64,000 nucleotides of DNA from Spinacia oleracea (taxonomy: Eukaryota > Streptophyta > Magnoliopsida > Caryophyllales > Amaranthaceae). Below the pieces are notes generated by a model. It was not told the origin of the DNA. It made no database searches and worked only from the letters and a program-made list of their open reading frames with translations. The stretch is taken from contig NC_079492.1 in assembly GCF_020520425.1 (NCBI RefSeq), positions 141,860,361-141,924,360 of the forward strand, read 5' to 3'. The translations under genes were made by a program, and so were the position numbers. This document shows positions 1 to 10,085 of this stretch, piece by piece (position 1 is the first letter of the stretch; every line of letters starts with the position of its first letter).

Positions 1-1660
1 CGGACGCAGAGCAAGCTCTCGACGAACTGTTCGAGGGGGGAGTTCTGCTGCTAGTCGTACTGCTAGAGGTGGGGGCTCTGTGGCTAGCCGCACTAGCAGG
101 GGGGGGGCTCTGCAGGAATAACCGCTGGGGCGAGCACCTCAACGCCACGTTCTGCCCCTGTTTCTCGGGCTACCCCTTCTATATCTGCCTCTGCTCGGCG
201 TGGTCAGACCACACGGGGAGGGGGTAATATTGCGGGCCAACGTCGGCCTCGTCCTGAGACGGAAAGCGTTTCTGTTGACGTTACGCGAACTGCTGCAGAC
301 CAATTGCAATCTGCTCATCCTGACCAAGTTGTGAATTCCTCTATCTCCGAGCAGGTGGAGATTGTGGCCGAGGAGCAGGACGTCCCTTTTGTGCAGCGCC
401 CAGGTAAGCGCATTTGCACTGGGGAGAGTTCTCGCTCGCAGGAGCAGGCCCAAGCTTCTGCCCCTGCTAACCAAAGCACCGCTTCTCTTCCTACTTCATC
501 TGCTGCTCTTGCTGCTTACTTGGAGGAGCAACTGAGGTTGCCTGAGTCCTCTGTTCCTGCTTTTGTGAATATTAGGAACGGGGAATTTTTGGAGAAGGAG
601 GCCATTGATGTTCGCCCTGCGGTGAACCCTGAGTTGGCTGCCTGTTTCTCCCCTGCGCCGATTAGCGATGACATCTTCGCTCCTCACTGGGATGTTAGAG
701 CTAACGAGTCTTTGTATGCCAGCTTCCCAGAGAAAGGCGGAACGTTGGCATACCGGATGCTGAAGGGGTTAACACTGCCAGCTGACCGCCCCCTTGAGCG
801 TGTTTACACCCCTGGGGCTAATGCCTGCCAGAAAGTGCTAGAGGTAAGAAGCTTTTGAATCTATGCTGTTTTTATACTTAGCCATTTTTTGCATGTTTTT
901 GTACTTAGCCATTTTTTGCATGTTTTTGTACTTAGCCATTTTTTGCATGTTTTTGTACTTAGCCATTTTTTTTTTTATTACTTGCAGGCTGGGGTTGCTG
1001 TGAAGGAGCTCTGTGACTTCTTTTTTTTCTATCAGAGGAAGCATGATGAACATCTTGCTCTTCTTGAAGAAAAGGACAAGCAGATCCGAGACCTGACCTT
1101 GGAAAACGAAAGAGCATCCTCCTCCCTCACTATTGCCAATGCCAATGTTCAGACGATATCCGTCGAAAGAGACAACTTGGCTAGTGAGGTTGTAGCTCTG
1201 CGTCTAACTGGGGAGAATTTAGCTAAAGCTCAGGCGGAGGTGGAGGCGGAGAGGAAACGCACTGAGGATTTGGCGGGGCAGCTAAGCTTTGTTGAGCAGA
1301 GGCATGCTGATGAGCTGGCAGAACTTCGCCTTTCTGTGCAGAAAGGAGGTGGCTGCTGCTGTGCGAGAATTTTGTCGCTCTGACGCTCAGTATGCCCTTC
1401 TAACGCAGAGGTATGATGGCGGGTGGAAAGCGGCCTCTCTCATAATCAAGCACAAATATCCGCAGTTTGATTGGAGTTTAATCGAAGAGGACTGGCTTGC
1501 TGGCCTACACCTTACCATTCTTAAAGAACTGCGGGAGGCTGAAGCTGATGAGGGTCATGCCGTAGAGCCTAGTGATGTGCCCGACTTCTGCGTCGAGAAC
1601 ATTCACCCTGGAGATTTGCCTTTCTCAGATGAAGATGATGTTGCAGGCAATGACGAATAA
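1..1660 (+). pseudogene. Antisense accessory ORF of the Gypsy element, C-terminal part, spliced and frameshifted
   Basis: This plus-strand reading frame lies opposite the gag-pol direction. The first visible part is Ser/Ala/Arg-rich and low complexity. It starts in frame 2 and continues in frame 1 past a G run near 99-107, so a frameshift is likely there. The frame is then open to a GAG|GTAAGA donor (exon end 843) and resumes after a TTGCAG acceptor at 988; the intervening sequence has an in-frame TGA (856-858), which supports splicing. The second exon encodes a long Glu/Lys/Leu coiled coil, then after a one-base shift near 1340-1350 a conserved-looking tail ending at 1660 with an acidic C-terminus. 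This matches the general design of the antisense 'putative gypsy-type transposon' proteins of Tat elements. The N-terminal domain would lie outside the window. Its function is unknown. Confidence 0.65.
874..966. repeat. 27-bp tandem repeat inside the intron of the antisense ORF
   Basis: About 3.4 copies of a 27-bp unit containing TACTTAGCCATTTTTTGCATG lie directly upstream of a T-rich tract and the 3' splice site. The copies are almost identical, which suggests recent slippage. A similar 'ggtacttagccaattttt' word appears once more at about 1950. Confidence 0.9.
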
Positions 1661-2049
1661 TGGGTGTGGCGGCTATCCCCCTGTTCTTCTTGTGTGACTG
1701 GGCCTGTTATGTAATAGTTTAGTTTTTTAAACAATATTATTTAGGGTTTGCCCTGTTGGGTGGTGGCGTTTGTGCCATTCTGTTTTTGGAACAATTTACA
1801 GTTAGTTCATTTCTGCCTTTCTTCTCAGATATTCTTGAGCTGGGCTGGTGTATTTACTGCCCAGAGCCATTTTGTAGGGCTGTACTTTATTTGTTTCCTT
1901 GGTTTTTAATGAAGGTATAGCCGCCGGCATTTGATATGCGTGTTTTTTCTAGGTACTTAGCCAATTTTTGATATCTTGTTTGTCTTTTGGAAGTTCTAGC
2001 CTTGATCAAAGTCAAGCTTTATAGCATGTTTTATTACTATCTCCCCTTC
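1661..2049. other. Non-coding spacer after the antisense ORF
   Basis: T-rich sequence with no coding frame that I can support. It would be the 3' UTR of the antisense transcript and the non-coding spacer of the retrotransposon. No internal repeat is clear before the 83-bp array begins. Confidence 0.5.
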
Positions 2050-2620
2050 TGAATTGTCTTGGCTTTTGCCAAGGCAAACTTAGGGACTGCTCTGTGACAT
2101 TTGTGCGGTATTCTAGCTAGCCTTTTGAGCTACCTTCAACCTTGAATTGCTTTGGCTTTGGTCAAGGCAAGAACTCGGAAATTGCTTTGCGTATTTTAAA
2201 TAGGCTTTTTGGGCTGCTTCCAATTTTGAATTGTCTTGGTTCTAGCCAAGGCAAAACTCGGAAATTGCTCTGCGATATTCTAACTAGCCTTTTGGGCTGT
2301 TTCCAATTTTGAATTGTCTTGGTTCTAGCCAAGGCAAAACTCGGAAATTGCTCTGCGATATTCTAACTAGCCTTTTGGGCTGTTTCCAATTTTGAATTGT
2401 CTTGGTTCTAGCCAAGGCAAAACTCAGAAATTGCTCTGCGATATTCTAACTAGCCTTTTGGGCTGTTTCCAATTTTGAATTGTCTTGGTTCTAGCCAAGG
2501 CAAAACTCAGAAATCGCTCTGCGATATTCTAACTAGCCTTTTGGGCTGTTTCCAATTTTGAATTGTCTTGGTTCTAGCCAAGGCAAAACTCAGAAATTGC
2601 TCTGCGATATTCTAACTTAG
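2050..2620. repeat. 83-bp tandem repeat array in the Gypsy spacer
   Basis: The word TTTTGAATTGTCTTGG recurs at 2224, 2307, 2390, 2473 and 2556, exactly 83 bp apart. Each unit also carries the inverted pair CTTGG...CCAAGG. Copies from 2224 onward are nearly identical; two or so more diverged units precede them (about 2050 and 2140). Short tandem arrays between integrase and the 3' LTR are common in Tat elements and can seed satellite DNA. Confidence 0.93.
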
Positions 2621-2844
2621 AAATTCATCATGACACTGTTCTTCAGCTGACTTGAGTGATCAAGTCAAGTCATCTGTTGAATGTGTGTATCATGACGTAT
2701 TTCTAAGTTACGTCGTGCTTTGCTTATTACTTTATCTTTTCTTGGAACCGCCAAGCTCATTTTATTATATGTATTCTGTAAGAAGGAGTACAAAGAGGGA
2801 TAATTTTGGCTTATCCTGCCTTATCATTATATAGGTCATCTGTA
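2621..2844. other. Spacer between the repeat array and the integrase stop codon
   Basis: Short AT-rich stretch downstream of integrase on the minus strand. I see no gene or structured repeat beyond the last partial array unit. Confidence 0.4.
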
Positions 2845-3690
2845 CTAAACATAGTATTTTTTGAGCATGTTGGCGTTCCAACTATTCTTTAGCTCTTTTC
2901 CATCCATTGTCATAAGATGATATGAGCCAGGGGCTATCTCCCTTGTGATCTGGTATGGTCCTTCCCAATTTGCAGTGAATTTCCCCTCTGCCTTGCCCTT
3001 TCCTGTAGCTGCTGTTCGTCTAAGTACCAGGTCTCCCACATGCATAGGCCTGTGCTTGACTCTTTTATTGTAAGCTCTGCTCATTCTCTCTTTGTTTGCT
3101 GTGAGCCTCAGCTCTGCTAGCAACCTTACCTCTGGCAGAAGGTCTAACGATTCCCTCATGAGTTGTTCATTAGTGCTTTCATCATAGTACTGCACTCTGA
3201 AACTGGGCAGGCCAACCTCCACCGGTAATACTGCTTCTGTTCCAAAGGCTAACTTGTAGGGACTTTCTCCTGTCGCCTCCTTCTCAGTTGTTCTATTGGA
3301 CCACAAAATTTCTGGTATGAGGTCTGCCCATGCACCCTTAAAATCCTCTATTTTCTTTCGCAGAGCTCCAAGGATTTGTTTGTTCGCCGCCTCGGCCTGT
3401 CCGTTGCTCTGTGGGTGGCATACTGATGCGTAAGCAAATTTGATTCTTAGCTCTGCGCAATAATCTTTCACCGGTGTGCAATCGAATTGTGTCCCGTGAT
3501 CAAAGACCAGACTTTCTGGGATGCCAAATCTTGTGATGATGTTTCTCCAGATGAAGTCTTTCATTCGTTTCGCTGTTATGCTTTTTGTGGGCTCTGCTTC
3601 TATCCATTTGGTGAAATAATCCACCGCCACGATCAAGTATCTTCTTCCTCCACTCGCAGCTGTAAACGGACCTAGGATGTCCATTCCCCA
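2845..3690 (-). pseudogene. Gypsy integrase core and C-terminal part, downstream of an internal stop
   Basis: This is the continuation of the polyprotein in the same frame as the upstream gag-pol ORF. It begins directly after an amber codon (3693-3691), with residues WGMDILGPF, the start of the integrase catalytic core. The DDE residues fall in MDILGPF, the DHGTQFD segment and the QSNGQAEAANK segment. A C-terminal HRPMHVGDLVLRR stretch and the NWEGPYQI motif are typical of plant Gypsy integrases. Only one nonsense codon separates it from the zinc-binding (H2C2) integrase N-domain encoded just upstream, so the break looks recent. Integrase would insert the element's cDNA into chromosomal DNA. 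Confidence 0.9.
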
Positions 3691-6600
3691 CTAAGCGAAT
3701 GGTATGGGATTGACGATTGGTTGCAGATCATTTGAGGGCTGATTGATTACTGGAGCGAATTTCTGGCATTTGTCGCATTTCTTCACGTATGATTGCGAGT
3801 CACTCACCATAGTTGGCCAATAGTACCCTGCTCTGAGGGCTTTCAAAGCTAGTGTTCTACCTCCAATATGATTACCGCATATGCCCTCATGAATTTCTTC
3901 AATGATTCTCTGTGATTCCTCTGTTGAGACGCATCTCAGCAGGGGTAGGGAGAAGGATTTTTTGTACAATCTGCCCTGGTAGATCACAAACCAGTGTTCA
4001 TTTCGCTTTATCTTCTTCTGTTCTGGCTCTGTTGTAGGGAGACCCCTGCCAAGCTTGTACGATACTATACTGTCGTACCACTGAGGCTCTGTGCTGATGG
4101 CGTTTACCATGGGCCTCTTATCGATACTCTTCTCTTCTTGTACTTCCACCATCACTGTTCTTTCCAGGTCTTGCAGCGAAGAGCTTGCTAATTTTGAGAG
4201 AGCATCTGCTTGGCTATTCTCTGCCCTGGGGACCAACTGGATCTCGAAGCTTTCCAACTGGGCTACTGCTTCTTTCATCAGTGCCAGATACCTCTGCATG
4301 GACGGTTCTCGAGCTTCATACTCGCCTTTATACTGACTGGCCACTAACTGGGAATCTGTTTTCAACACGATTTTCTTAGCATCCGCTGCCTTGCACATTT
4401 GAATGCATGCGATCGCTGCTTCGTACTCTGCTTCATTATTTGAGGCTTTGAATTTGAACTTTATGGCATATTCAAAGACATTACCTTCTGGTGAAGTCAT
4501 TATAATGCCTGCTCCTGACCCTGTTACCGCGGCTGAGCCATCTACATATATCTGCCAGGTCCCCAGAGGTTCTTCTTCTTCTTCGTACGATGCCTCAGCT
4601 ATGAAGTCTGCTAATGCCTGTGCCTTTATGGCCGTTCTTGGCCTGTATTCAATATCGTACTCTGAGAGTTCTACCGCCCATTTCAGCAATCTGCCTGAGG
4701 TATCCAGCCTTCGCAATGATTTCTCCAAAGGCTGATTTGTTAATACTTGTACCTTGTGAGCGTCGAAATATGGTTTCAGCTTCCTGGCAGCTATCATAAT
4801 TGCGAAGGCCATTTTTTCGATCAGTGGGTACCTCTGCTCTGCGGGGTTGAGAATGTGACTGACGAAATATACTGGTTGTTGGGCTTTGTCCTTTTCCACT
4901 ATTAAGGCTGCTGCTACAGTCTTTTTGGAGGCCGAGATGTACAACTGCAAAACATCTCCTACTTCTGGTCTGGCTATTGTTGGGAGGCTCTTTAGGTGAT
5001 TCTTTACCTCTGCGAATGCCTTTTTTTGCTCTGCTTCCCACTTGAATGTTTTGTTGCCTTTCAGTACCTGAAAAAATGGGAGGGATCTATCTGCAGATTT
5101 ACTGATAAAACGAGTGAGTGCTGCCATCTTTCCCGTTAACCTCTGCACATCTCGTATGTTCTTTGGCTCTGGCAAGTTGAGTATGGCCTCCACCTTCTCG
5201 GGGTTGGAATCTATTCCCCTTTCACTGACCAGAAATCCCAGGAACTTTCCTGACTTAACACCGAACACACATTTCTTTGGGTTTAGTTTCATGCCGTACT
5301 GTCTCAACGTAGCAAATGTTTCTCGCAGGTCTGCGATGTGATTGGCCTCTTTTTTGCTCTTGACTATGGAATCATCCACATATACTTCCACATTCCGGCC
5401 CTTTTGCTGTGCGAATATCTTATCTACAAGCTTTTGGTAGGTTGCACCCGCATTTTTCAGGCCGAATGGCATAGCTTTGTAGTTATAAACTCCAGCGTCT
5501 GTGATGAAAGCAGCTTTCTTACGATCTGATTCGAGTAAACTGATCTGATGGTAGCCGGAAAATGCATCCATGAAACTCAAGAGAGCGTGCCCACTGGTGG
5601 AATCAACCAGCTGGTCTATTCTGGGCAATGGGTAACAGTCCTTCGGACAGGCCTTGTTTAGGTCCGTGAAGTCTACACACATCCTCCATTGACCGTTTGC
5701 TTTCTTTACCATCACAACGTTAGCCAGCCATTCTGGGTAATCACACTCTTCTATGAACTTGGCTGCTAGCAATTTGTTGATTTCTTCTTGGATGGCCACA
5801 TTCTTCTCTGTCGAAAAATTTCTTTTCTTCTGTTTCACTGGCCTAACTTCTCTGCTGACATTCAGTCTATGGACCATGACACTGGGGTCAATCCCTGGCA
5901 TTTCATCCGCTGAGAAAGCAAATATGTCTGCGTGCTCTCTCAGCAGACCGATGAGGTTCACTCTGAGGGATAGGTCTACGTCTGTGCCAATTCGAACTGT
6001 CCGGTCTGTCAACCCTTCCTCTAATTCTATCTCCTCAGTTTCGTCAGTTGGCGTGGGTTCCAACAGACCTTCCTCCCGATGCTCGAAGTTTTCCATGCTT
6101 AACAACTTGTCTTTTTTGCGCTCTGCTCTCTTTCTTTTTCGAGATTGGGGAAGTTCTTCTTCTGCCAGTGGTGGGGGTCTGGGTGGTTGTTTTAGCGCAG
6201 TGTGGTAGCACTTCTTGGCCTGCTCCTGACTGCCTTTTACCTTGGCTGAGCGGCCATCATTTGTCGTATACATCATGGTAAGGTGATAAGTGGAGACTAC
6301 AGCCCCTGCGTCATGGATGAATGGTCTGCCAAGAATGACGTTGTAGGCTGCGGGGACTTTCACAATCATGAAGTCTACCATGATATCCTTGATATCCTTC
6401 CCTTGGCCAATCTGCACCGGCAAACTGACTATCCCCTCTGGTATGACTGTGGCTCCTGTGAATCCGATTACTGGGTAATTGACTGATCTTACATATTTCT
6501 CATCAATTTGCAACTCTTGGAAAGCAGGCCAGAATAGGATATTCGCAGAGCTACCTCCGTCTATCAGAATACGGTGGATTTTTCTGTTTGCTACATTCAG

Positions 6601-8400
6601 GGCTAGTACCATGGGGTCGTCATGGGGGTATATTATGCCTTTACAGTCCTCCTCTGTGAAAGTGCACTGCGGGATTTTTGGAGGGGCGGGCCACCTGCCA
6701 GAATTATGGTAATTAACCTGGTGCTTGAATTCGCTCACACTGGCCTTGGCCCCGCTAACAGTGGTTCCCGCGTAAACTGGCCCTCCTGTTATGACCAAAA
6801 TGTCGCCCATTCTCTTTTGGTCTGCTGGGTAGCTCTGCTTGGGTTCCGCCTTCTTATTGTCGGGCCTATTATCATTATCTCTGTTCTCATAAGTCCTGCT
6901 ATACGAGCTTTTTGCTTTGAATTGAGTCAAGTATCCCCTTCGGATTAGATCTTCGATATTATCCTTCAAATGAGTGCACTCTTCTGTGAGGTGGCCATGG
7001 TCCCTGTGAAAGTCACAGTACTTTTTTGGGTCCCTGTACTTGTTGTACATTTTGGGAGGTCTCTGCCACTTCTCGTCCTCTTTGCTGATGGCAAAAATTT
7101 GAGTTCTGGATGCCACTAAGGGGGTATACTCATTAAACTTCCCCCTTTTCTCAGTTTTAAACTCGTTACCTTTGCCTCTGCCTGGTCCCTGCCAGTCTCT
7201 TCTTGGCTGTGGGTTTTCTCTTCTGTCTGAGTATTCTTTTTTGTATGGCTCTTTCTTGCTCTGACTACCGTAATTGTTCTCACTTGCCACATATCGACGT
7301 GAGGTTGCTCTGCCAATTTCTTCACTCTTTATAAATTCATTTGCTTTTCCCAGCACCTCTGCGAGGGTTGTGAATGATTTTCTGCCCAGATAACTCTTGA
7401 ACTCTCCATCCCGCAGACCAGTCATCATGGCCAGGACTGCCACCTCTTGCTGCAACTTGGGTATATTCGACGCCTCCATATTGAATCTGGATATGTATTC
7501 CCTCAGAGATTCCTGAGGCCCCTGGATGACTGACATCGGCTCCCCTGTCATCCTTTCTCTGGCAATGTTTGCCACGTATTGGGTGCGAAACAAGATAGCT
7601 AGCTGCCGGAAAGATGTTATGGTGCCTTTGGGTATTTTACCAAACCAGCTCTGTGCCATCCCCTCTAGAGTGGAAGGAAAGACCTTACACCACATAGAGT
7701 CTGTATTGGTATATAGCATCATATGTCCCCCAAAGGCAGAGAGGTGATTCGTTGGGTCTGTCTTTCCGGAGTATTTGCAGGTGGGCATTTTTATCTTCTC
7801 CATTCTTTCAGAGAGTATTTCATCGCAGAAGGGAGAATTATCAGGTTTAACTATTGCTCGGATGGGATTGGGCATACCTGACACGGAGTGGTGTCTTTGA
7901 CTGTGTGCTTGCTCAGTCCTTGCCCGGGGTTGAGCTCTGCTTGGTGTGATACTCTCTGCTTCATACTCTTGATTATCAGCCCCTTCCATGTCCTGCTGCA
8001 GATTCCTCCTCCAAACATTCGGACTATGCTGGGGTCTGGGACGTTTTCTCCTCTGTTCAACCTCAACCTCTGGGGCTGTTCTCATGACCTGGGCTTGTGG
8101 GGTTGTTTGAGTAAGGAATGTCAGGACTTCTATTGCTGTGCGCATCTGGTCGGGTGAGAACTGTGCCCCCAATCGTGCTAGTGAAGCACTGGTTGGAATT
8201 GGGATACCCTGGCCCTGGCTAGGGGTTGCCATAGCTCTGGGTTGTGGTGTCTCTCTTGGCGGACCAAGACTCTGAGGCATGCCGAATAAGGGTACGTTTG
8301 TGGTTCTCTGGTTGTTTTTTGAGGTGGGTGGTTCTATCTGCTGGATTATCGGTTCGCTTGACTCAGTCATTGCGTGAGAGGGTAGATCTTTTAGAAGCAA
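3691..8400 (-). CDS. Gypsy gag-protease-RT-RNase H-aRNase H polyprotein (1569 aa, ends at premature stop)
   Basis: Domains in order (residues approximate): Retrotrans_gag at 230-345; a zinc-knuckle-like CX2H-type motif at 462-475; aspartic protease with the DGGSSAN signature at 614-620; reverse transcriptase at 870-1050 with YVDD at 1007-1010. A first RNase H region (1150-1230) has its usual catalytic Asp region replaced by YISASKK. A second, archaeal-type RNase H (1282-1400) keeps D1287 (YVDGSA), E1323, D1349 (KTDSQ) and D1399 (ADALSK). The H2C2 zinc motif of integrase ends the ORF (1504-1546). The dual RNase H with a worn first copy is the hallmark of the Tat lineage. The ORF is otherwise uninterrupted, so the element decayed late. 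The start is the first ATG after the primer site; an ATG at codon 11 is an alternative. Confidence 0.93.
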   Translation of the reverse strand: MLLKDLPSHAMTESSEPIIQQIEPPTSKNNQRTTNVPLFGMPQSLGPPRETPQPRAMATPSQGQGIPIPTSASLARLGAQFSPDQMRTAIEVLTFLTQTTPQAQVMRTAPEVEVEQRRKRPRPQHSPNVWRRNLQQDMEGADNQEYEAESITPSRAQPRARTEQAHSQRHHSVSGMPNPIRAIVKPDNSPFCDEILSERMEKIKMPTCKYSGKTDPTNHLSAFGGHMMLYTNTDSMWCKVFPSTLEGMAQSWFGKIPKGTITSFRQLAILFRTQYVANIARERMTGEPMSVIQGPQESLREYISRFNMEASNIPKLQQEVAVLAMMTGLRDGEFKSYLGRKSFTTLAEVLGKANEFIKSEEIGRATSRRYVASENNYGSQSKKEPYKKEYSDRRENPQPRRDWQGPGRGKGNEFKTEKRGKFNEYTPLVASRTQIFAISKEDEKWQRPPKMYNKYRDPKKYCDFHRDHGHLTEECTHLKDNIEDLIRRGYLTQFKAKSSYSRTYENRDNDNRPDNKKAEPKQSYPADQKRMGDILVITGGPVYAGTTVSGAKASVSEFKHQVNYHNSGRWPAPPKIPQCTFTEEDCKGIIYPHDDPMVLALNVANRKIHRILIDGGSSANILFWPAFQELQIDEKYVRSVNYPVIGFTGATVIPEGIVSLPVQIGQGKDIKDIMVDFMIVKVPAAYNVILGRPFIHDAGAVVSTYHLTMMYTTNDGRSAKVKGSQEQAKKCYHTALKQPPRPPPLAEEELPQSRKRKRAERKKDKLLSMENFEHREEGLLEPTPTDETEEIELEEGLTDRTVRIGTDVDLSLRVNLIGLLREHADIFAFSADEMPGIDPSVMVHRLNVSREVRPVKQKKRNFSTEKNVAIQEEINKLLAAKFIEECDYPEWLANVVMVKKANGQWRMCVDFTDLNKACPKDCYPLPRIDQLVDSTSGHALLSFMDAFSGYHQISLLESDRKKAAFITDAGVYNYKAMPFGLKNAGATYQKLVDKIFAQQKGRNVEVYVDDSIVKSKKEANHIADLRETFATLRQYGMKLNPKKCVFGVKSGKFLGFLVSERGIDSNPEKVEAILNLPEPKNIRDVQRLTGKMAALTRFISKSADRSLPFFQVLKGNKTFKWEAEQKKAFAEVKNHLKSLPTIARPEVGDVLQLYISASKKTVAAALIVEKDKAQQPVYFVSHILNPAEQRYPLIEKMAFAIMIAARKLKPYFDAHKVQVLTNQPLEKSLRRLDTSGRLLKWAVELSEYDIEYRPRTAIKAQALADFIAEASYEEEEEPLGTWQIYVDGSAAVTGSGAGIIMTSPEGNVFEYAIKFKFKASNNEAEYEAAIACIQMCKAADAKKIVLKTDSQLVASQYKGEYEAREPSMQRYLALMKEAVAQLESFEIQLVPRAENSQADALSKLASSSLQDLERTVMVEVQEEKSIDKRPMVNAISTEPQWYDSIVSYKLGRGLPTTEPEQKKIKRNEHWFVIYQGRLYKKSFSLPLLRCVSTEESQRIIEEIHEGICGNHIGGRTLALKALRAGYYWPTMVSDSQSYVKKCDKCQKFAPVINQPSNDLQPIVNPIPFA

Positions 8401-8413
8401 GGTCTGGGAATTC

Positions 8414-8431
8414 CCCCTCCTTCTAGCGCCA
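8414..8431 (-). other. Primer binding site of the Gypsy element
   Basis: On the minus strand TGGCGCTAGAAGGAGGGG begins three bases inside the LTR edge. It starts with TGG, as expected of a sequence complementary to the CCA end of a tRNA. I did not identify the tRNA species. Confidence 0.7.
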
Positions 8432-8433
8432 CT

Positions 8434-8960
8434 TGTTCCGGGTGTGGAACTGGGGGAGCCCTGCCTGATGATGTTGCCCTGCTTGGCGATGCTGCCCTGT
8501 CGGACAGAACGAACGTAAGCTAACCTCGGGGGTTTAACCGAGGAAACCCCCTCCGATGCCTAAGTCAGCAAATGAGATAATGTTCTAGAGAGAGAAAGTA
8601 GAGAGGGTTAAGAATTGTACTTTTTATTGAACGTGTCCGCAAATGAATGGGGACGGCAGTATTTATAGGCGTACTATTCAGTACTTTGGCCTATTCAGAT
8701 GTTGCCGCGTGTACGCTAGTGATGTACTTGTTTGTTTGTCCTTTTGCTTAACGACGTATCTATGTTGTCGTCTAGCAGGTCGTTGCCCCGCAGACCTAAG
8801 GGTCTGCGCGGTTCTTGAGGACTTGTGGTACTTTCAATAGGTACTTCCTGCGGTTGCTTTGCTTGATCTGTCTTATCTGATGTCCGATGGTCTGCTGTGA
8901 CATGAATGATCTGCTAGGTCACTTCTACTCCGTACACACGGAAAATTTACTACTGTGCCA
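8434..8960 (-). repeat. 5' LTR of the Gypsy element
   Basis: The inner edge is the plus-strand TGTTCCGGG at 8434, next to the primer site. On the minus strand the LTR has a TATA box (CTATAAAT, 8667-8661), a polyadenylation-like AATAAAAA a little downstream, and a GC-rich U5. The outer edge is uncertain: candidate CA ends lie near 8907 and 8960, and no partner LTR is available for comparison. Confidence 0.7.
8661..8667 (-). promoter_or_regulatory. TATA box of the Gypsy LTR
   Basis: The minus strand reads GCCTATAAATACTGCC. It lies about 230 bp before the primer site and upstream of an AATAAAAA element, the usual U3-R-U5 order. Confidence 0.65.
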
Positions 8961-9614
8961 CGTTGGATATTATTTGGGTCAAAAGTCAAAGTACTGACTC
9001 ATTAATTATTTGACGGTCAATAAAATTAATTAACTTGGGTGCATAAATTAATTTAGCCCATTTTAGTTATTTTTAATCAAACCCAAATCTTTTTAATTGT
9101 TAAAGTTACCGAAACGAGTTAAACTATTATAAATGCGCCCTAACTACCAAGTCCAAACAAAAAGGTCCAGAGAACACCCAAAACCCTAAAAGCTTCCCTC
9201 ATCCTATAAATATGCCTTTTTACCTCATTTACTGGGGAGAGAGGAGAAACAGACGACAAAACCTAAAACTCTCAAATTTCTCCCTGCCAGTCAAGCCCGG
9301 AGGCCCTTATTCAAGAAGATCAAGCCAGTTCGTGAGCAACATCAAATAATCCCGACGGAAGAAGAACAACAAGCATACAAAACTGACGTGCCGTTCTATT
9401 TCTACATCAACATTCTTGAACGAGATCAAGCCCGAAGGCCCTCATTCAAGTACAAATCAATCCGGTCCGTGAACCAAGTCAAATACAAAGTGGCGATCGA
9501 ATCAGAGGAGCAAATATTAGAGATTGTACCCAGAAACTTCAAAAATCAATAAAATATATTTTGTTCATATTATTTTGAGTTTATTATTTTGCAGACTCTT
9601 GAAATTTGTGTTTA
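8961..9614 (+). repeat. Probable solo or fragmentary LTR
   Basis: The stretch has a plus-strand TATA box (CCTATAAATATGCC near 9205), a long leader-like segment with no good frame, AATAAAATAT near 9550, and an end TTGTGTTTACA at 9614, much like the U3-R-U5 layout of plant LTRs. I could not find matching target duplications, so it may be truncated by the neighbouring Gypsy insertion. It could instead be ordinary intergenic DNA. Confidence 0.35.
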
Positions 9615-10085
9615 CACCGATATCCTAATATTAGTTGACTTAGGTGTATGTGTACTAATACATGACAAAATTAATGAAATAATATTGAGAACTTGACTGA
9701 TGAAATAGGTTATTTGACAAATTTGTGTAGAATAAATATAAAGGAGCAAAGAAAGCCCGATGACTCGTTTAACTAGTTGTGTTTTGTGAATTACGGAGTA
9801 GTTCCACATCAACGACTTGCTCCACTTTTAGAAACGGAAACCAACTACTACTCTTCTTCCTCTTTCTAAAAACAGAACATTTCTGCTGGCACGATTCCCC
9901 ACGACTTAACGGAAAACCCAGGTCGTCGCCGTCGTGCGAAACGTACAACCACCACCGTGCCGGCCACATACTCCGTCTCCCCTTTCCTATTACCAGAAAA
10001 AAAACAGGTCACCATCGCCGTCACCGTCGTTGTCGTCGTTAACAAAGAGAGCGATATAGGAGATAGAAAGTAAGAAAAGAAGACC
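9615..10085 (+). promoter_or_regulatory. Promoter and 5' UTR region of the cornichon gene
   Basis: Between the LTR-like end and the start codon there is a TATA-like AAATATAAAGG near 9735, followed by C/T- and GTCGTC-rich leader sequence. No coding frame is supported. The transcription start is not determined. Confidence 0.4.

Larger units (their letters stand above)
1..8960 (-). mobile_element. Tat-lineage Ty3/Gypsy LTR retrotransposon, incomplete at the window's left edge
   Basis: Read on the minus strand, the order is LTR (8960 to 8434), primer binding site (8431 to 8414), gag-protease-RT-RNase H-archaeal-type RNase H-integrase (8400 to 2845), a spacer with 83-bp tandem repeats, then an ORF in the opposite direction (1 to 1660). 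The second RNase H and an antisense extra ORF between integrase and the 3' LTR are recognised traits of the plant Tat group (Ogre, Retand, Grande and relatives). The 3' LTR must lie left of the window. The element cannot move by itself as it stands, because pol has an internal stop and the antisense ORF has frameshifts. The right-hand LTR boundary is approximate, since the partner LTR and target duplication cannot be seen. Confidence 0.9.
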
